Source: Polytrichum commune (Eukaryota > Streptophyta > Polytrichopsida > Polytrichales > Polytrichaceae). Taken from it: 64,000 nucleotides of DNA. A model generated the notes under the pieces. The model had not been told where the DNA came from. It did not search any database and was given only the letters and a program-made list of their open reading frames with translations. Made by a program: the position numbers and the translations under genes. Positions 47,767 through 59,235 of this stretch are shown piece after piece. The stretch covers positions 47,321,554-47,385,553 of the forward strand of contig OX485803.1 of assembly GCA_950295325.1 (NCBI GenBank), given 5' to 3'. Within the stretch, counting starts at the first letter, position 1, and every line of letters begins with the position of its first letter.

Positions 47767-49721
47767 TAGGGTTTGATGGACGGTCTATCAAGTCAATTGG
47801 ATCCCTATACTCCACCCAACAATTACCAATTTTCTATGCATATTATTAACCCTCCCAACAAACCGAACCTTACTTGGAATTAATTTTTTTGGTCTACCAC
47901 ATTTTGATAATTATAGCTTCATGTATGTTCTTATCTTGACTTTCGTTGCATGCATCTTCTAGTTTTGATAGCAATCAAACTTGAAAGTATCTTGAACAAA
48001 AAAATCCAACTTGACCCATTTTACTCCACTTGTTAATTAGTTTCTACCATGTATGGTTTGTTTTAATAATAGCCATGGCTTAAATCAGAGACATGACAAG
48101 CATTATGCTCTCTATTCAAAACCAATAATTCAATAGACGGAAGAATGTGTCCACAAACACCTAGTGTTGCTTCCACAATCCAATACACAAAAGCACTTAT
48201 GTGATGAGCACCCAAAATGAGGTAGGGGCAATGTGAAAAACACTAAACTAATGAGGAAAGGAGGAGTTTTGAACACCTTTGCAGTTCAACAAACTATTTT
48301 TTCAGCCTTTGCGACAAGACCTAATTTTTAAGTCACCTATTGTTTGCAATCACTACTTGCATCACTTACTCGCATCAACCATCTGCATATTTTTGGATCA
48401 ACATCTACAAAGAAGCTATCCATTCCTCTTGCAACCCTAAGCAAGACGCAACCTCGTTCTTAATTCACCGGCCCCTTCCAAAACTCTAATCTTGCGTCTT
48501 CCATACATACACGGATGAGATAAGGAAATGATAAATTTATTCATCCTAGTTTCATTGAATATTAAATACTTATCCCATAAAGTCTAGTGACACTACCATA
48601 TAAGCACAAATGTTGTATATTCTTTAGAGGTCCTTCATACATGTACATAACTATGAACTATATATTTTAGAACATATGTATATAGATTACAAAAAAGTTC
48701 AAATTAGTACCCCTTTTGTGAACTCACAAATATTCATATGTGTTATGAAATGTCGTTGCCCTTGCTAGCCCCCCTTGACCATCTTGCCAATTTTCATTCC
48801 TAGCAAAGGTTACGAGCGCTAACCCTTCGCATTCCGCCATGCTAATGGTTAGCTCCTCTCACCCCGGACCTTATAGTTCATAGGAGGGAACCAACCCTCC
48901 TACTTTGCTTTCGGGACTCACCCCTTAATCAGTAACCCATTTCTTTGATGTGGACTTCCATCCATGGAAGTCCAATCCTATGTTGATCATCGCGTTGCCA
49001 GAGCAACACTATAACAACCTGAAGCGTACTAGGCAACTATGGCCTCACATTGGGCCAATGCCCATGGAGGCCGTGCCGTTCGGCCTCATGTGGGTGAGGC
49101 CACACCACCTCACCCATATAAGCCTCTAGGACTCTACGCGGGGCCCCTACCCCACCGTCAAGAAACCTCTTGTCTCTCTACCAAGAGTTGGGGCCAAGTA
49201 GACATTTTCCCTTAGCCGCTGGGCCTAGAAGCCGCCAGCAGCTTCAGACCATCATAACTTCCTTGTGCAATGTCTGATACTAATAAGCAACCACTCCATC
49301 TTCATCTACACTTCACATAGATGCTGATGGACTCGTCACTTGCCCCATTTGGGCAGGTATTGAGGAAGTTATGCCTGTTCGAACCTTGGCAGTCCCGGGA
49401 ATCACTCCCAGGCACTGCTGTACCAGGGCGCTGTCCCGGGACAGCGCCCCACTCAAATTGCCATAACTCCTAGCTCACACCTCCAATTGAGGTGTTCCTT
49501 AGCATTCTAGAATGACCACGCCATGAGCTACGCATAGCTCATGGCCTTACCCTCGTGCCTCCTAGCACTAGTAGGAAGACCGGTCTCTTCAACACAAGGC
49601 CATGACACAAAAAACTTTTGTGTACGTGGGAGTTTTAAGCTTTCGCTCGATTTTTGAGCTCCGCAACACAACTCTTCACTTTAATGACATGCACGAAGTC
49701 CTTGAAAGAATGTTCTCTTTT

Positions 49722-49849
49722 TAATTAGGTAGGTGACTATCTTCTAGGTCTAGATCTAGCTAGAAGATCTACAAAAGTAAATAAATTTGTTTACTTTTGT
49801 AGATCTTCTAGCTAGATGTAGACCTAGAAGGAAGTCACCTACCTAATTA
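49722..49849. repeat. Near-perfect hairpin, 60-bp arms and 8-base loop
   Basis: The left arm is 49722-49781 and the right arm 49790-49849, with only three mismatches and the loop TAAATTTG. It sits near the left end of the CACTA element. Foldbacks like this can come from inverted duplication and, if transcribed, would form a long stem resembling small-RNA precursors. Confidence 0.9.
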
Positions 49850-49904
49850 CCTACTAAGGTAGAAGAGAGACATTACATTCATCCAATAAATAGTCAATGG
49901 CAAA

Positions 49905-50215
49905 TGGTAAATATTTCACAATAGATAATGGACAGTAAATATTAAATATTAAATAGACAGTAAACAGTAAATAGTAGACAATGGATAGTAAATAGTAATT
50001 AAAAACAATAAAAAATGGTAAACATAAGCAGTAAAGAGTAATAATAGACTGTAAAGAGTAAATAAAAAAAGTAAATAAAAACAATAAATAAAAACAATAA
50101 ATAAAAACAGTAAAGAGTATGTAGTAAATAGAAGACAGTAAACAATGCATAGTAAATATTATACCGTATATAGTAGATATTATATTGTATACAATAAATA
50201 GAAAATAAAGAGTAA
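49905..50215. repeat. AT-rich tandem block of 'agtaaata'-type words
   Basis: Degenerate repeats of 'gtaaatagtaaa' and 'aataaataaaaaca' run for about 310 bp inside the CACTA element. They look like slippage products. The open frames here are artefacts of the low complexity. Confidence 0.75.
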
Positions 50216-50267
50216 CTTGGGGCCTCTCTATACAAATGTTTTAAACACTCCTCCTATATCATGTTAG

Positions 50268-50345
50268 GAGTGGTGGCTTAGTGGCTAAGGCCTCTACGTG
50301 GGAGCCAAGAGGTTCAAGGATCTAACCCCTTGGCCCCCGCCCTTG
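50268..50345 (+). repeat. tRNA-like (possible SINE) segment inside the CACTA element
   Basis: 'ggtggcttagtggctaaggc' matches the pol III A box (TGGCTTAGTGG), and 'gaggttcaaggatct' about 35 bases later resembles a degenerate B box. The spacing fits a tRNA-derived SINE head. No intact tRNA fold or tail was found. Confidence 0.35.
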
Positions 50346-50877
50346 GCTTAGCTTACCTTGGTAGGTGGGTGCCTAGGCTCTTGGATCTAGGTGCCTATAG
50401 ATGGCTAGGTTCGGAAGGTGAGAAGTGGACTTACTAATGGATGTCTCTTTTAAAGTGATAATCATAAATTATCACGGCGATCAAGATCATTAATTACCTA
50501 CCATGGCCTTCAAAATCCTTAATTACCGTCGCAGTCAAAGGTCTTAAACCACCACACAATTCTGACACTCATTTGTTAAAAAATAGGACTGGTCCAGGAT
50601 GACACTACCTCCACAGTGGCTGCAAACCTTCATGACATGTGTGCTGGTCACTAAAAAGTGTTAGATTAGTGTTGTGAAAGTGTGTGAAAAGACCGGTCTT
50701 CCTACTAGTGTAGTCTCCGTGGGTGGGAGGCGTTCCCAACGCCCGGGGCCCTCGCCCACACTAGGATCACTTGGGCCCTCTCACCAACGGCACCACAAGT
50801 CCCGGGTGTCACTCCAGGGTCCCCCTTGTGCCCATGGTGTTTCGGGCACTCCTCATGGAGAGGTGCGCGACATGAAA

Positions 50878-52589
50878 GGTGCAACCCCCCCAGGGTCTCT
50901 AGTTTACAGCTTGCATTTGTACAGTGTGAAGTTGTTCAACCTTCTCAACCTCTAATTTTAGCCGCTTGATCCCATGACGTGCAACCTCTAGCGCCAACCC
51001 TTCATTCAAGACGGCATCCAATATGACATCTATAGCAGTGGATGTACCGGCATCGGTTGAAGTGGCATGTATGGAATTACTTGGGCATGGCATAGGAGGG
51101 TGTTTGGTAGTGCTTGTTGGAAAGACTTTTTGGGTGTGAATTCATCTCATGCCTCTTGCATTTGGCGTTTTTGTTGTTGTTGCAGTAGTGTTTGGCTAGA
51201 GCCTAGGGGGGAGTTTGTTGGCATGAATGCCCAACTAGAGGAACATGTTGGGCAACTGGGATTGCATCATGGTGTTCCAAGTGCAATGGTTGTACTAGAT
51301 TGGTTGTGGAGGTAGACATGGTGCGACTTGTGGCATGCCACAACCCTCCTCCACCCTAGCAATACGAAGGAAAGGACCCATCTTTCCTATGTACAAATTG
51401 CACTGATCCTGGAATTGTCCTCCAATCCATGTCCACCCCCAAATATACTTTCGCATACAACAACTACCATATCCACAATGCCACCCAACCCATTCAAAAT
51501 ACTAGATGTTTACAAAATTCCAAACCTCATGAACTCAATCCATGTAGACTTTGTGTTCTCAAAAGCTAATCAAAGCACACATTCTCTTGAAAGTCGCATC
51601 ATGCCCTCAATTTTGTAGGACATTTAATGTACGACCTTATTATAGCATAAGTCCAAGGAACATGCTCAAACTCCTAGCCCTTAAATGCAAGAATATCAAG
51701 GTGCCCTAAAATGTAATCGTCTACCACATGTGGTTTCTCCTTCGGCTTGTACATGTTTGACCACCTTGTCCATGTAGCCATTTTGAAGGATTGATGCCGC
51801 CGGATGCCATCCCCTTAGCTAGTAGCAACTACACTACAACTTATTATAATATATTCAATATATAAAACCTACAAGAAGCACTTGCAAAATAAATGGTACC
51901 ACTTTCTAAATAGAATGTATTTATTATTTAAAATATTACTTTAATGTTTTTTGTATCTAATTCTTGTAATTACCATCCACTTAGCTATTGTGATTAAAAG
52001 TCTCATGTGCGTCACAATATGTTTTGTAAGTGTTGAAGGCGGAGCATTAGATTGCTAGTAGTCAATAGAAATGTAATACTAAAAGAAATAAGGTTGTTGT
52101 AGAAGGTAGAGCATTGAATTGCTCGTATCATTAATGTAATGAAAGAGGCATGAGAAACAATAAGGTAAGAATAAGGCTATAATGCTAGTCTGAGAGGAAT
52201 AAGAGTTATCCCATATTGTTTGTATGAAGCAAGGAAAATAAGAACAACAATAAAAAGCAAAACAAAGAGAGCATGAGACCATCTCACTCCAAGCATTGTT
52301 TATATGCCTTTGTGTATGTGTATATGCTTGTGCAATCTTATCTCTAGTATTATTATTATCCAATAGGTAATGGGCCCACCATGCAAGTGAAGTGCTTAAA
52401 GATTTGATTTCTTTGAGATTGTGGAGTGGATCTCGAGGGGTTGGTGCTTCGGAGCGTTGGAGGTGTCCGAAGGTGCATTTGGTTGTTGTAAGTAAATTAT
52501 TTTTATTTTATTTTTTGCTTGAATGTATATTTGATGCAAGAGAATGTGATTTGACTTTCTTGAATGTTGAGAGGCTTAGTTGAGAGGTT
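50878..52589. other. Intergenic, no recognised gene
   Basis: A minus-strand frame at 50899-51093 ending in 'IKRLKLEVEKVEQLHTVQMQ' looks coiled-coil-like and could be the end of a transposon or host gene, but I do not recognise it. The rest of the stretch shows no motif. Confidence 0.4.
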
Positions 52590-53980
52590 TGGAGGTGTTT
52601 AGACTTCAAAGCATTTGACATGAGTGTTTTGAGCATTCGAGGATTTCTTTGAGAGCTTTGAAGGTGTTTAGACTCTAATAGCACATGACTTGAGAGGCTT
52701 GAGTGTTGAGAAGTTTCTTTGAGAGTGTAAGGTGCATTTGACTTTAAGAACATCGTATTTGAATGATTTGAGTGTTTTAAGACCTCTCTTGAGGTATAGA
52801 AGATCTAGCTTGAGGTATTTGAGAGTGTAAGGCATTTGAGATAAAGAAAATCTTATTTGAGTGATTTGAGTGTCTTAAGAACTCTCTTGAGGTGTAAAAG
52901 ATCTTATTTGAATGATTTGAGTGTTTAAAAACCTCTCTCAAGGTATAGTGTCTAATTTTAGGCATTTGAGAGTGTAAGGCATTTGAGGTGAAAATTTTAT
53001 TTGACTGATTTGAGTGTATTAAGACTTCTCTTAAGGAATAGAAGATCTAGCGCGAGGTATTTGAGAATGTAAGGCTTGTTTGAAACCATTCAAGGTCTTT
53101 TGAGTTGAATGAAGTATTGTTTGAGTGCTTTGAGTGTGGAAAAGCTTATATGAGTGCATTGAATGTCATTTGAGATCAAGAGTATCTTACTTGAGTGATT
53201 GGAGAGTGCAAAGGGCACTTTGGAAAGAAAATGCATTCATTTTAGTGAAGCATAATCTAGCTTGAGTGATTAAAGGAAAAAAAAATCCTAACATATATTC
53301 GAGAGCAAGTGGACTTATCTAAGGTGTGAAAGATTTGACTTGGGTGATTACAGTGTCTTTGGACACTTTGAAGAGGAAGTGGACTTATTTGAGGTGGAAA
53401 ATATATAACTTAAGAGTTTTGATAGTTCTAGGGCATTTTAAGATCAAAAACTCTTCATTGTGGTGAACAAAGTTGGCTTGAGTGATTTGAGAGTCTAAAA
53501 GCCCATTTGACACCACAACGGCATTTTTTAAATGAAACTTATTTGGGTGGATTGGAGTGGAAGCACAAAATTTGAAGGCAAGAGGGTTCATGGGAGATTG
53601 AAAGGGTGTTATTCAAATGCATTGAGTTGCAAGGATACATTTAGAGAGCGAGGGGGGGGGGGGGGGTGTATTCGGATCTAAGTTGAATCTTTGAGGGTTT
53701 CTTTGAGGGCATCACGGGCATTGAATGTTTGGAGCTTGAAATGATTCGACTTGGGTCATTTGAGTGTTGAAATGCTTACTTGAGAGATACTCTAGTCATT
53801 TGAGTTCAAGAGGAATATACTCAAGTGTTATGAGGGATTTAAGTGTTGGAAAGGACATGCGAGGGATAAACTAAACATTTGAGCTCAAGAGGAGTATACT
53901 TAAGTGTTTGGATTATTTGAGTGTTGGAAAGCACAATTGAGGGATGTGGCTAATTATTTGAGGTCAAGAGAAGAATAATC
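52590..53980. repeat. Degenerate minisatellite rich in 'tttgagtg', about 1.4 kb
   Basis: Words such as 'tttgagtgatttgagtgt', 'gagagtgtaaggcatttgag' and 'cctctcttgaggtatag' recur at 75-95 bp intervals. Units become less alike toward the right. A run of 15 G lies inside (53652-53666). It ends where the copia relic begins. Confidence 0.7.
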
Positions 53981-54059
53981 GAGTATACAGAGCAGATGCA
54001 ATCAACTTCGTGCATTCTTGTGCAGGAGGTGGTATGGTGGAGCTTTGATATTGCCGACT

Positions 54060-55010
54060 CAGTCATTTGAATGTGAGGAGCGTTTATGCATTAGAAAACA
54101 TGGCGATGGGCATGAACCTAGATAAAATCTATCCTCCCACCTCTACATTGGTTTGTGAGGCATGCATGAAGGGTAAGCAATTTGTGGTGAAGTTGGACAA
54201 CAATGTGGAAAGGAAGTAATAAAAACCTTGGATATTGTGCATTCCGGTGTTTGTGGCCCCATGAGGAACATATCCATGGGAGGGGCAAGGTATTTTGTTA
54301 CTTTCATTGATGATTTTTCGAGGAAGGTGTGGGTTTACATGATGAATTGCAGAGGTGAGTGGTTTGACAAGTTTAAGAAATTCCGAGTATTTGTAGAAAT
54401 GTAATCGGAGCATGAAATCAAGAAATTTCGGTGGATGAGCGGAGGGGACTCAATTTTGAAAGATTTTAAAGTATTTTTTTGTTAAACACGGCATTGAGAG
54501 CACACCTAAAGACATTGGACCACCAAAATATGTAAATTGAACTGTTGTCACAATGGTAAAGTGTATGCATGAAGCTTAAAAACTCAAGAAATTACTTTGA
54601 GTGGAAGCGGTGGCCAATGCAGTTTATACATTAAATCGATGCCCAACAAAGGTTTTGCACTCCATTACACCTAAAGAAACGTGGAGTGGGAGGAAGCCTT
54701 GCGTTGTATACATGTGTGTATTTAGAAGCATTGCAATGGTGTGTGCTTATGCAATGGTTTTAGACAAGAAGAGGGGCAAGCTCGATGTGAAAGGAACCAA
54801 ATGTGTGTTTCTTGCATATTGCGAAAGTATGAAGGCATATAGGTTGATATATTTGGAAATAAAGAAAATTAAATAAATAATAAGAATGTTGTTTTTATGG
54901 AAAGTAGTGGGAACATTAGAGACAATTTGGAGACGCGTTCAAGTGGAAGAATGAAAGCCCCATTATAATGATGGTGGAGGGATCTTCCAAATCGTTTAAT
55001 TTTTTTTCTA
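54060..55010 (+). pseudogene. Ty1/copia integrase relic
   Basis: The plus strand reads 'AMGMNLDKIY' and 'VCEACMKGKQF' (pre-integrase zinc finger), then, after a frame change, 'LDIVHSGVCGPMRNISMGGA' and 'RYFVTFIDDFSRKVWVYMM'. The stretch 54601-54876 gives '[20 protein letters not shown]', 'TPKETWSGRKP' and 'LDVKGTKCVFLAYCES', the C-terminal integrase. It continues into 'VVFMESSGNIRDNLE' with stops. This is the order of a Ty1/copia polyprotein. Reverse transcriptase and RNase H are absent, and LTRs were not found. The parent element would insert cDNA into the genome; this piece cannot. Confidence 0.85.
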
Positions 55011-57281
55011 AATTTTTTTTATATGGCGGTGGACAATCCGTGAATGGCAACAAACAAGTGGGAGGTGATGGAGTTACAAATGAAGAAGCACGTGAAGGAC
55101 CGGCGAACGACGACATTAGTGTTGACGGGTATGGTGGGGAGTGGCGATATCATAAGAGGAAGCGGCAACCATTTTGTCACGGTATGCAGCGTCGGCGGCC
55201 ACACCGCATCTGGGGGGTTTCATTCATTTAGATGTGGATGGATGAACTCTAGGAGTTGGAGAGATGCTCTTAGGTGAGGAGCCTCCTCCTTGGCTTGGCA
55301 TTCTTGCCAAGTCAAGCCTTGTGAGTAAGGGTGTGAAAAGTGCTTGTGTGAGGTGAAGATTGCATATTTTTATAATGAAATTTTGAGTTTTTCTCCCTTT
55401 ACTTACACTCTTGGATTCTCCCAAGGTGGAGTGAGAGATAACTTGACTCATTGTGTGCATTTGAAGAAAGAATTAAAGCTCTTGCTAGGATTTGACTCTC
55501 TTCCTTCTCACTTGGCAATAATGATTCATTCTTCCTCTTTTCTTTTTCATTCTTGAGATATAACACGCAAAGGAGAGCGTGAGGACAAGGAGTGACAAAG
55601 TTGCGGAATGTTGGAGCAAAGAACACTGCGGATTTGCAAAGCAACAAGAAGAAAAATGTTTGCTTGTGAATGACACATCAAGGTGAATTATGGTGATGAA
55701 ATGTTGAATTGTCCATGGATTTTCTTGTTATTTGGTCACTTGCAAGCTTGAATTCATGCCATTAAGCGTTGGAAACGAATTCTTTATCCTAATGAAGGAA
55801 ATTTTTGGCTAAAATAAAATGAAAATGAAGGGCGGAGGAGCCGACTCCGGGAGCCAAAGCCTTTAGCTAGCTATTGGATGCGGCAGCAGTTTGTGACGCG
55901 TGGCGTCAACCCGTGGCACACCGTAGTGGCCAGCGGCAGGCCGGCTAGCCATGGCTGGGTTGGGCAATGCCAGGGCTTGCTAGCAGCAGCAACTGTTTTT
56001 TTCCCTCCCCCTTGGCCTTCCCCCCCCCCCCCTACCTTTCTCCCCTCCCCCTTTCCCTTTCATCCCCTCTCCCCCCTCCCACCTTTTGATTGGGGGCATT
56101 TATTTTTTATATTTTATATATATATTTTTTAAACAAAAATTTCAATCAATCAAATTTTATTGGGGGACGTTCAATAAAATTTTATTTGAAGTAACATTCG
56201 TGGAGTCATGAAAAATAAATTTTAGCGAGAATATTTGCCAAGGTTGTTTTTAAATCAAGAACGAAAACTGGGGGCTTGAAGACAATCCGATACTGGCATC
56301 CACAAACATCTTATGAAAATGAAGGTATTTGGATTTTGGAAAATGTGAAGCATCGCAGGGAGAGTTTGCGGGAGCATCCGGGAACACGCAGAGGGCGTGA
56401 GATTGTGGTAAGTTTGCAATTGGCTTATTCTTCCTCCACATCAAGTTGGGAGAGGTACTTGGCATAAAAGGGTGTTTTTTTTTTCTTTTCCTTTGGTTTA
56501 ATAAGTAAATAAATAAAAGGATGGAACTTAAGCAACCACATACTTGAAATCTTTTGGGGACAATTTAGCCAATATTGGGATTTATTTAGGGATATGATAC
56601 GCATAATTACCACTGAGAAGCTTGTGGCATGTGAAATTGCCATTCGATGTAAAAGGTTAATTCTTAAGGTTGAATTGTGTTTAGAAACACAAATTCCAGA
56701 GATTTCTATATCGAGGGAATTTTTAAATTTTAATGGAGATGAGAGATGTGCTTCATTATATTTTTTTTCTATGGCAATAGGAATCTCTCACGCTTGACCA
56801 CCAACCGCATGCGGGTGTTGGTTGTACGTAGTCAATTTGAGTTTTTGTTTAAGTATTGTTTGGAGAAGAGGATGTAGTGCTGCAATTGCATTAATTTTTA
56901 TATTTCGTTGTAATACCTTCCCTTGTGGCGGGCTATATTGTTGGAAATTGCCAGCATTACCCCATTTTGTATTTTGCTAGTTTGTAAGAGGCTATTATGG
57001 GGGTGAGGTCAGAGTAATGACCAACATGACCTTTATATGTGCACTAAGTGGACAATGCTTGTATTCCCTAATGGTGAGGCTGGGTTAATGACCAACAAAA
57101 TTATAAGGTTGGTGGTGGTTATAGGTGCTTGTTGTTTTTTACATTTTTCTCCTTTACTTTGGCATCAGATTAATGTACGTTGTTGGCTCTAGTGACCGGG
57201 CTCATTGTGGGTTTATAGTTACGACTAAAAACCAACAGTATTGTTTCTCGCCTCCAGGAGCATCGAAAGGTCTATCCTCTC

Positions 57282-57434
57282 ATGGATAGCTCCTCTAACA
57301 CCTGCTATGACGGTGATGAGGGGGTTGACTTTCCAACCGGCCATTCTAAGTATTTGTATGAGTGGGTTGTATTTAGTGGTTTTTTCATTGTAGGGTGTAT
57401 TGTAGGTTGTATACTATGTTGTGACAATAAGTGA
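57282..57434 (+). CDS. Possible short terminal exon or small ORF with a membrane segment
   Basis: A 50-codon frame from ATG 57282 ends in a TGA at 57432-57434. It has an acidic N-terminal part ('CYDGDEGVDF') and a hydrophobic stretch 'VVFSGFFIVGCIVGCILCC' followed by a charged end. A pyrimidine-rich 'ttgtttctcgcctccag' just upstream looks like a splice acceptor, so this may be the last exon of a longer gene. No homology is recognised. It may equally be chance. Confidence 0.2.
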   Translation: MDSSSNTCYDGDEGVDFPTGHSKYLYEWVVFSGFFIVGCIVGCILCCDNK

Positions 57435-57740
57435 ATTCAATGAATTGTATGACATTTGGTGGGGTTGGTGTTTGTGAGCCCAATATTGAGCTCACATGTG
57501 TTCTTAACCCTTAAAGTTCATTAAAACTTAGGCTTGAGTTGCATCAATTATTCAAAACACATAAAAAGAGGGAAAGTTTTGGGTTGGATTTGAAGTTAAG
57601 ATTATGGCGAGGATGTTAATGCCTTGTTGATGTTAGAATTAGTAGGAATTCTTTAGAGGTTGGTTAGTGAGTTCTTAGGCATTAAGGCTCGACTTGCAAC
57701 CGGGTTTTATTTGGCTTAGATAGGATGGAGTGGTGTCCGT

Positions 57741-58391
57741 TTAAGGGGGGGTGCACTGCATCCCTAGATTTTTCTGGGGCCTGAACAGAGTGCGGCGGTT
57801 GAAGGTTACTCTCTGGCCCTCAATCCACACAGAGGGAGAAGGAAGGAACAACAAGGGGGAAGTGTGGCAATGTGCGACACAGGAGAATATAGCAGGAAGT
57901 TGATGGTAAGCGATGTAGTGGATGGGAGGACGCGGTCTGTGAGGCCATGTTCTTGGGAATGTTGCCTGAAGGCGGGCAGCCATAGCTGAGGTTAGCCTTA
58001 AGCAACTGCACCAAAATCTCCAGCTCCCGGGTAGGGGAAGGAAGTGGAGCACAGTAATGAAGGAAGAATGCAGCCGGGCTGAGATTCGGCAACCTCGAGA
58101 GGGGGATTTCTCAGTGGATTCACATGTAGGGGCGACTCTGTAATGCCTGACCTTCAGCCATCTGCCTAGCTCCTTCACTGCATAAGGGGGAGAATTCCAA
58201 GAGCTAAGCTGCCGAATTTGAGAAGTCCTGGGGTTATGGTCCGAGGCGGTTGCAGGTAAGCACATTTCCAAACTCTGGAATAGTGCAATGTGCTTGAGCA
58301 GGGGATTGTGAGCGGGAAAGACCAACGTCGCACACTGGTCGGGATTATGTGCCGGAAACCAGCAACATTCAGTCAAAATTGCGACCATCAT
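57741..58391 (-). CDS. Hypothetical 216-codon ORF, unrecognised
   Basis: One minus-strand frame is open for 216 codons in a GC-richer patch, with many His, Pro, Ser and Arg residues and no repeated motif. A telo-box-like sequence (CTAAACCCTAAAG, about 58428-58440) lies 40 bp upstream of its ATG. I recognise no domain, and the composition could come from any GC-rich stretch. It may be non-coding or part of an LTR. Confidence 0.2.
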   Translation of the reverse strand: MMVAILTECCWFPAHNPDQCATLVFPAHNPLLKHIALFQSLEMCLPATASDHNPRTSQIRQLSSWNSPPYAVKELGRWLKVRHYRVAPTCESTEKSPSRGCRISARLHSSFITVLHFLPLPGSWRFWCSCLRLTSAMAARLQATFPRTWPHRPRPPIHYIAYHQLPAIFSCVAHCHTSPLLFLPSPSVWIEGQRVTFNRRTLFRPQKNLGMQCTPP

Positions 58392-59235
58392 TAGCTAGAA
58401 AGCTAAGCGAGGTTCTGGGCTTCAACCTAAACCCTAAAGCAAAGCGTAGGATTCAGCGTGACCAGGAGGGGAGATCATCGCAAGGGAGCAGAGTGCCATA
58501 GGGGCAGGGTGTAGCTGGACTCTTGAAGCCTCAGCAATGCGGAGGAGGAAGGCCGAGGGTGCTAATGAGCCTGCTTCAGGCCAGGGCACTCAACGAGGAG
58601 GCTGCTAGTGTTGGCCGTGAGTGAAAGTGCCGAAACCAGGAAGCACAGGAGTACCCGAAGGTTGGCAGTCAGCACACTTAGCTGGGAATTGGGAGCAGGG
58701 TTAAGCTGACCCTGGGAACAGAGTTAGCCAAGGGGACAATGTTGTGTGGCACTGATGATTTAGTTTAGAATTAGTGTGTTAGGAGGTTAAGCGAAATTAG
58801 TAGGGTAGCGAGGATAGGGATTCTTAGATGTGTAGTTGGAGTGGAGCTTGATTGGTGTGGCATGTAACATGAGCATTTCTTAATGCTTGTGACTCAATGA
58901 AATAAAGCGGGTTGTGTGGTGAACCCCACGCATGAGTTGAGTGGAATACTAGTTTTAAGGGTTTATAAAGGATATTGAGGTTCATGTGAGCTAGGAGCCT
59001 CCACCCGGATTAAGACGCTCAAGGGTGGTGATTTATGGCTGACAATGTTAGGGGGGGTTGGTGATCTGTGGGGGCGTTTAGAACACATAGTATGTCTAGT
59101 TTAAGCCTGGCTAGGCATGTGCATGGTATAGTGAGGCATGTGCATTGGTGTAGCCAATGTGGAACTGTGCTATCTAGGGGTCTAGAATTTTGGTTGCTTG
59201 CATTGATGAGTGTAATATCTCATGTGTTTATTCGA

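Larger units (their letters stand above)
38200..48750. other. AT-rich gene desert
   Basis: Apart from the minisatellite at 39160-39625, an LTR-like start at 45779 and the poly-G element at 47026-47766, I see no supported feature. The sequence is very AT-rich, with microsatellites such as 'attagtactagtactag' near 42960 and (ATT)n near 46918. The open frames are short and stop-rich, with no family motif. Confidence 0.6.
49566..50710. mobile_element. Non-autonomous CACTA (CMC/En-Spm-like) transposon, 1145 bp
   Basis: Both ends begin CACTAGTAGGAAGACCGGTC reading inward, giving inverted repeats of at least 25 bp with few mismatches. The 3-bp direct repeat TAG flanks it (49563-49565 and 50711-50713), as expected for CACTA elements. 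The sister LTR at 62270-63241 has the empty site with a single TAG ('cctcctagtctccgt' near 63076). The interior carries a 60-bp-arm hairpin, an AT-rich repeat block and a tRNA-like stretch, and no transposase. Confidence 0.95.
48751..50872 (+). mobile_element. Solo LTR, family S, copy 1, split by a CACTA element
   Basis: It begins TGTCGTTGCCC and ends GCGCGACA, with 5-bp direct repeats TGAAA at 48746-48750 and 50873-50877. Without the nested CACTA element and one TAG it is about 974 bp, matching the 972-bp copy at 62270-63241. The orientation follows a TATA-like CATATAAG at about 49115. No internal retroviral region remains, so it arose by LTR-LTR recombination. It contains a perfect 24-bp palindrome at 49426-49449 and a second hairpin at 49521-49544. 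Confidence 0.93.
55011..59235. other. Region without recognised genes
   Basis: It holds a GC-rich patch with poly-C (55830-56090), several exon-like frames with no recognised motif (56229-56410 followed by GTAAGT, 56594-56797, 57282-57434) and a long minus-strand frame (58391-57741). No protein family was recognised. Confidence 0.4.

Noticed and set aside
49854..50235. Long minus-strand frames rich in Tyr, Phe and Leu
   Set aside because: They arise from the AT-rich tandem repeat in the CACTA element.
55878..56132. Proline-rich frame in the C-rich tract
   Set aside because: It is produced by poly-C/CT low-complexity sequence and lacks any family motif.
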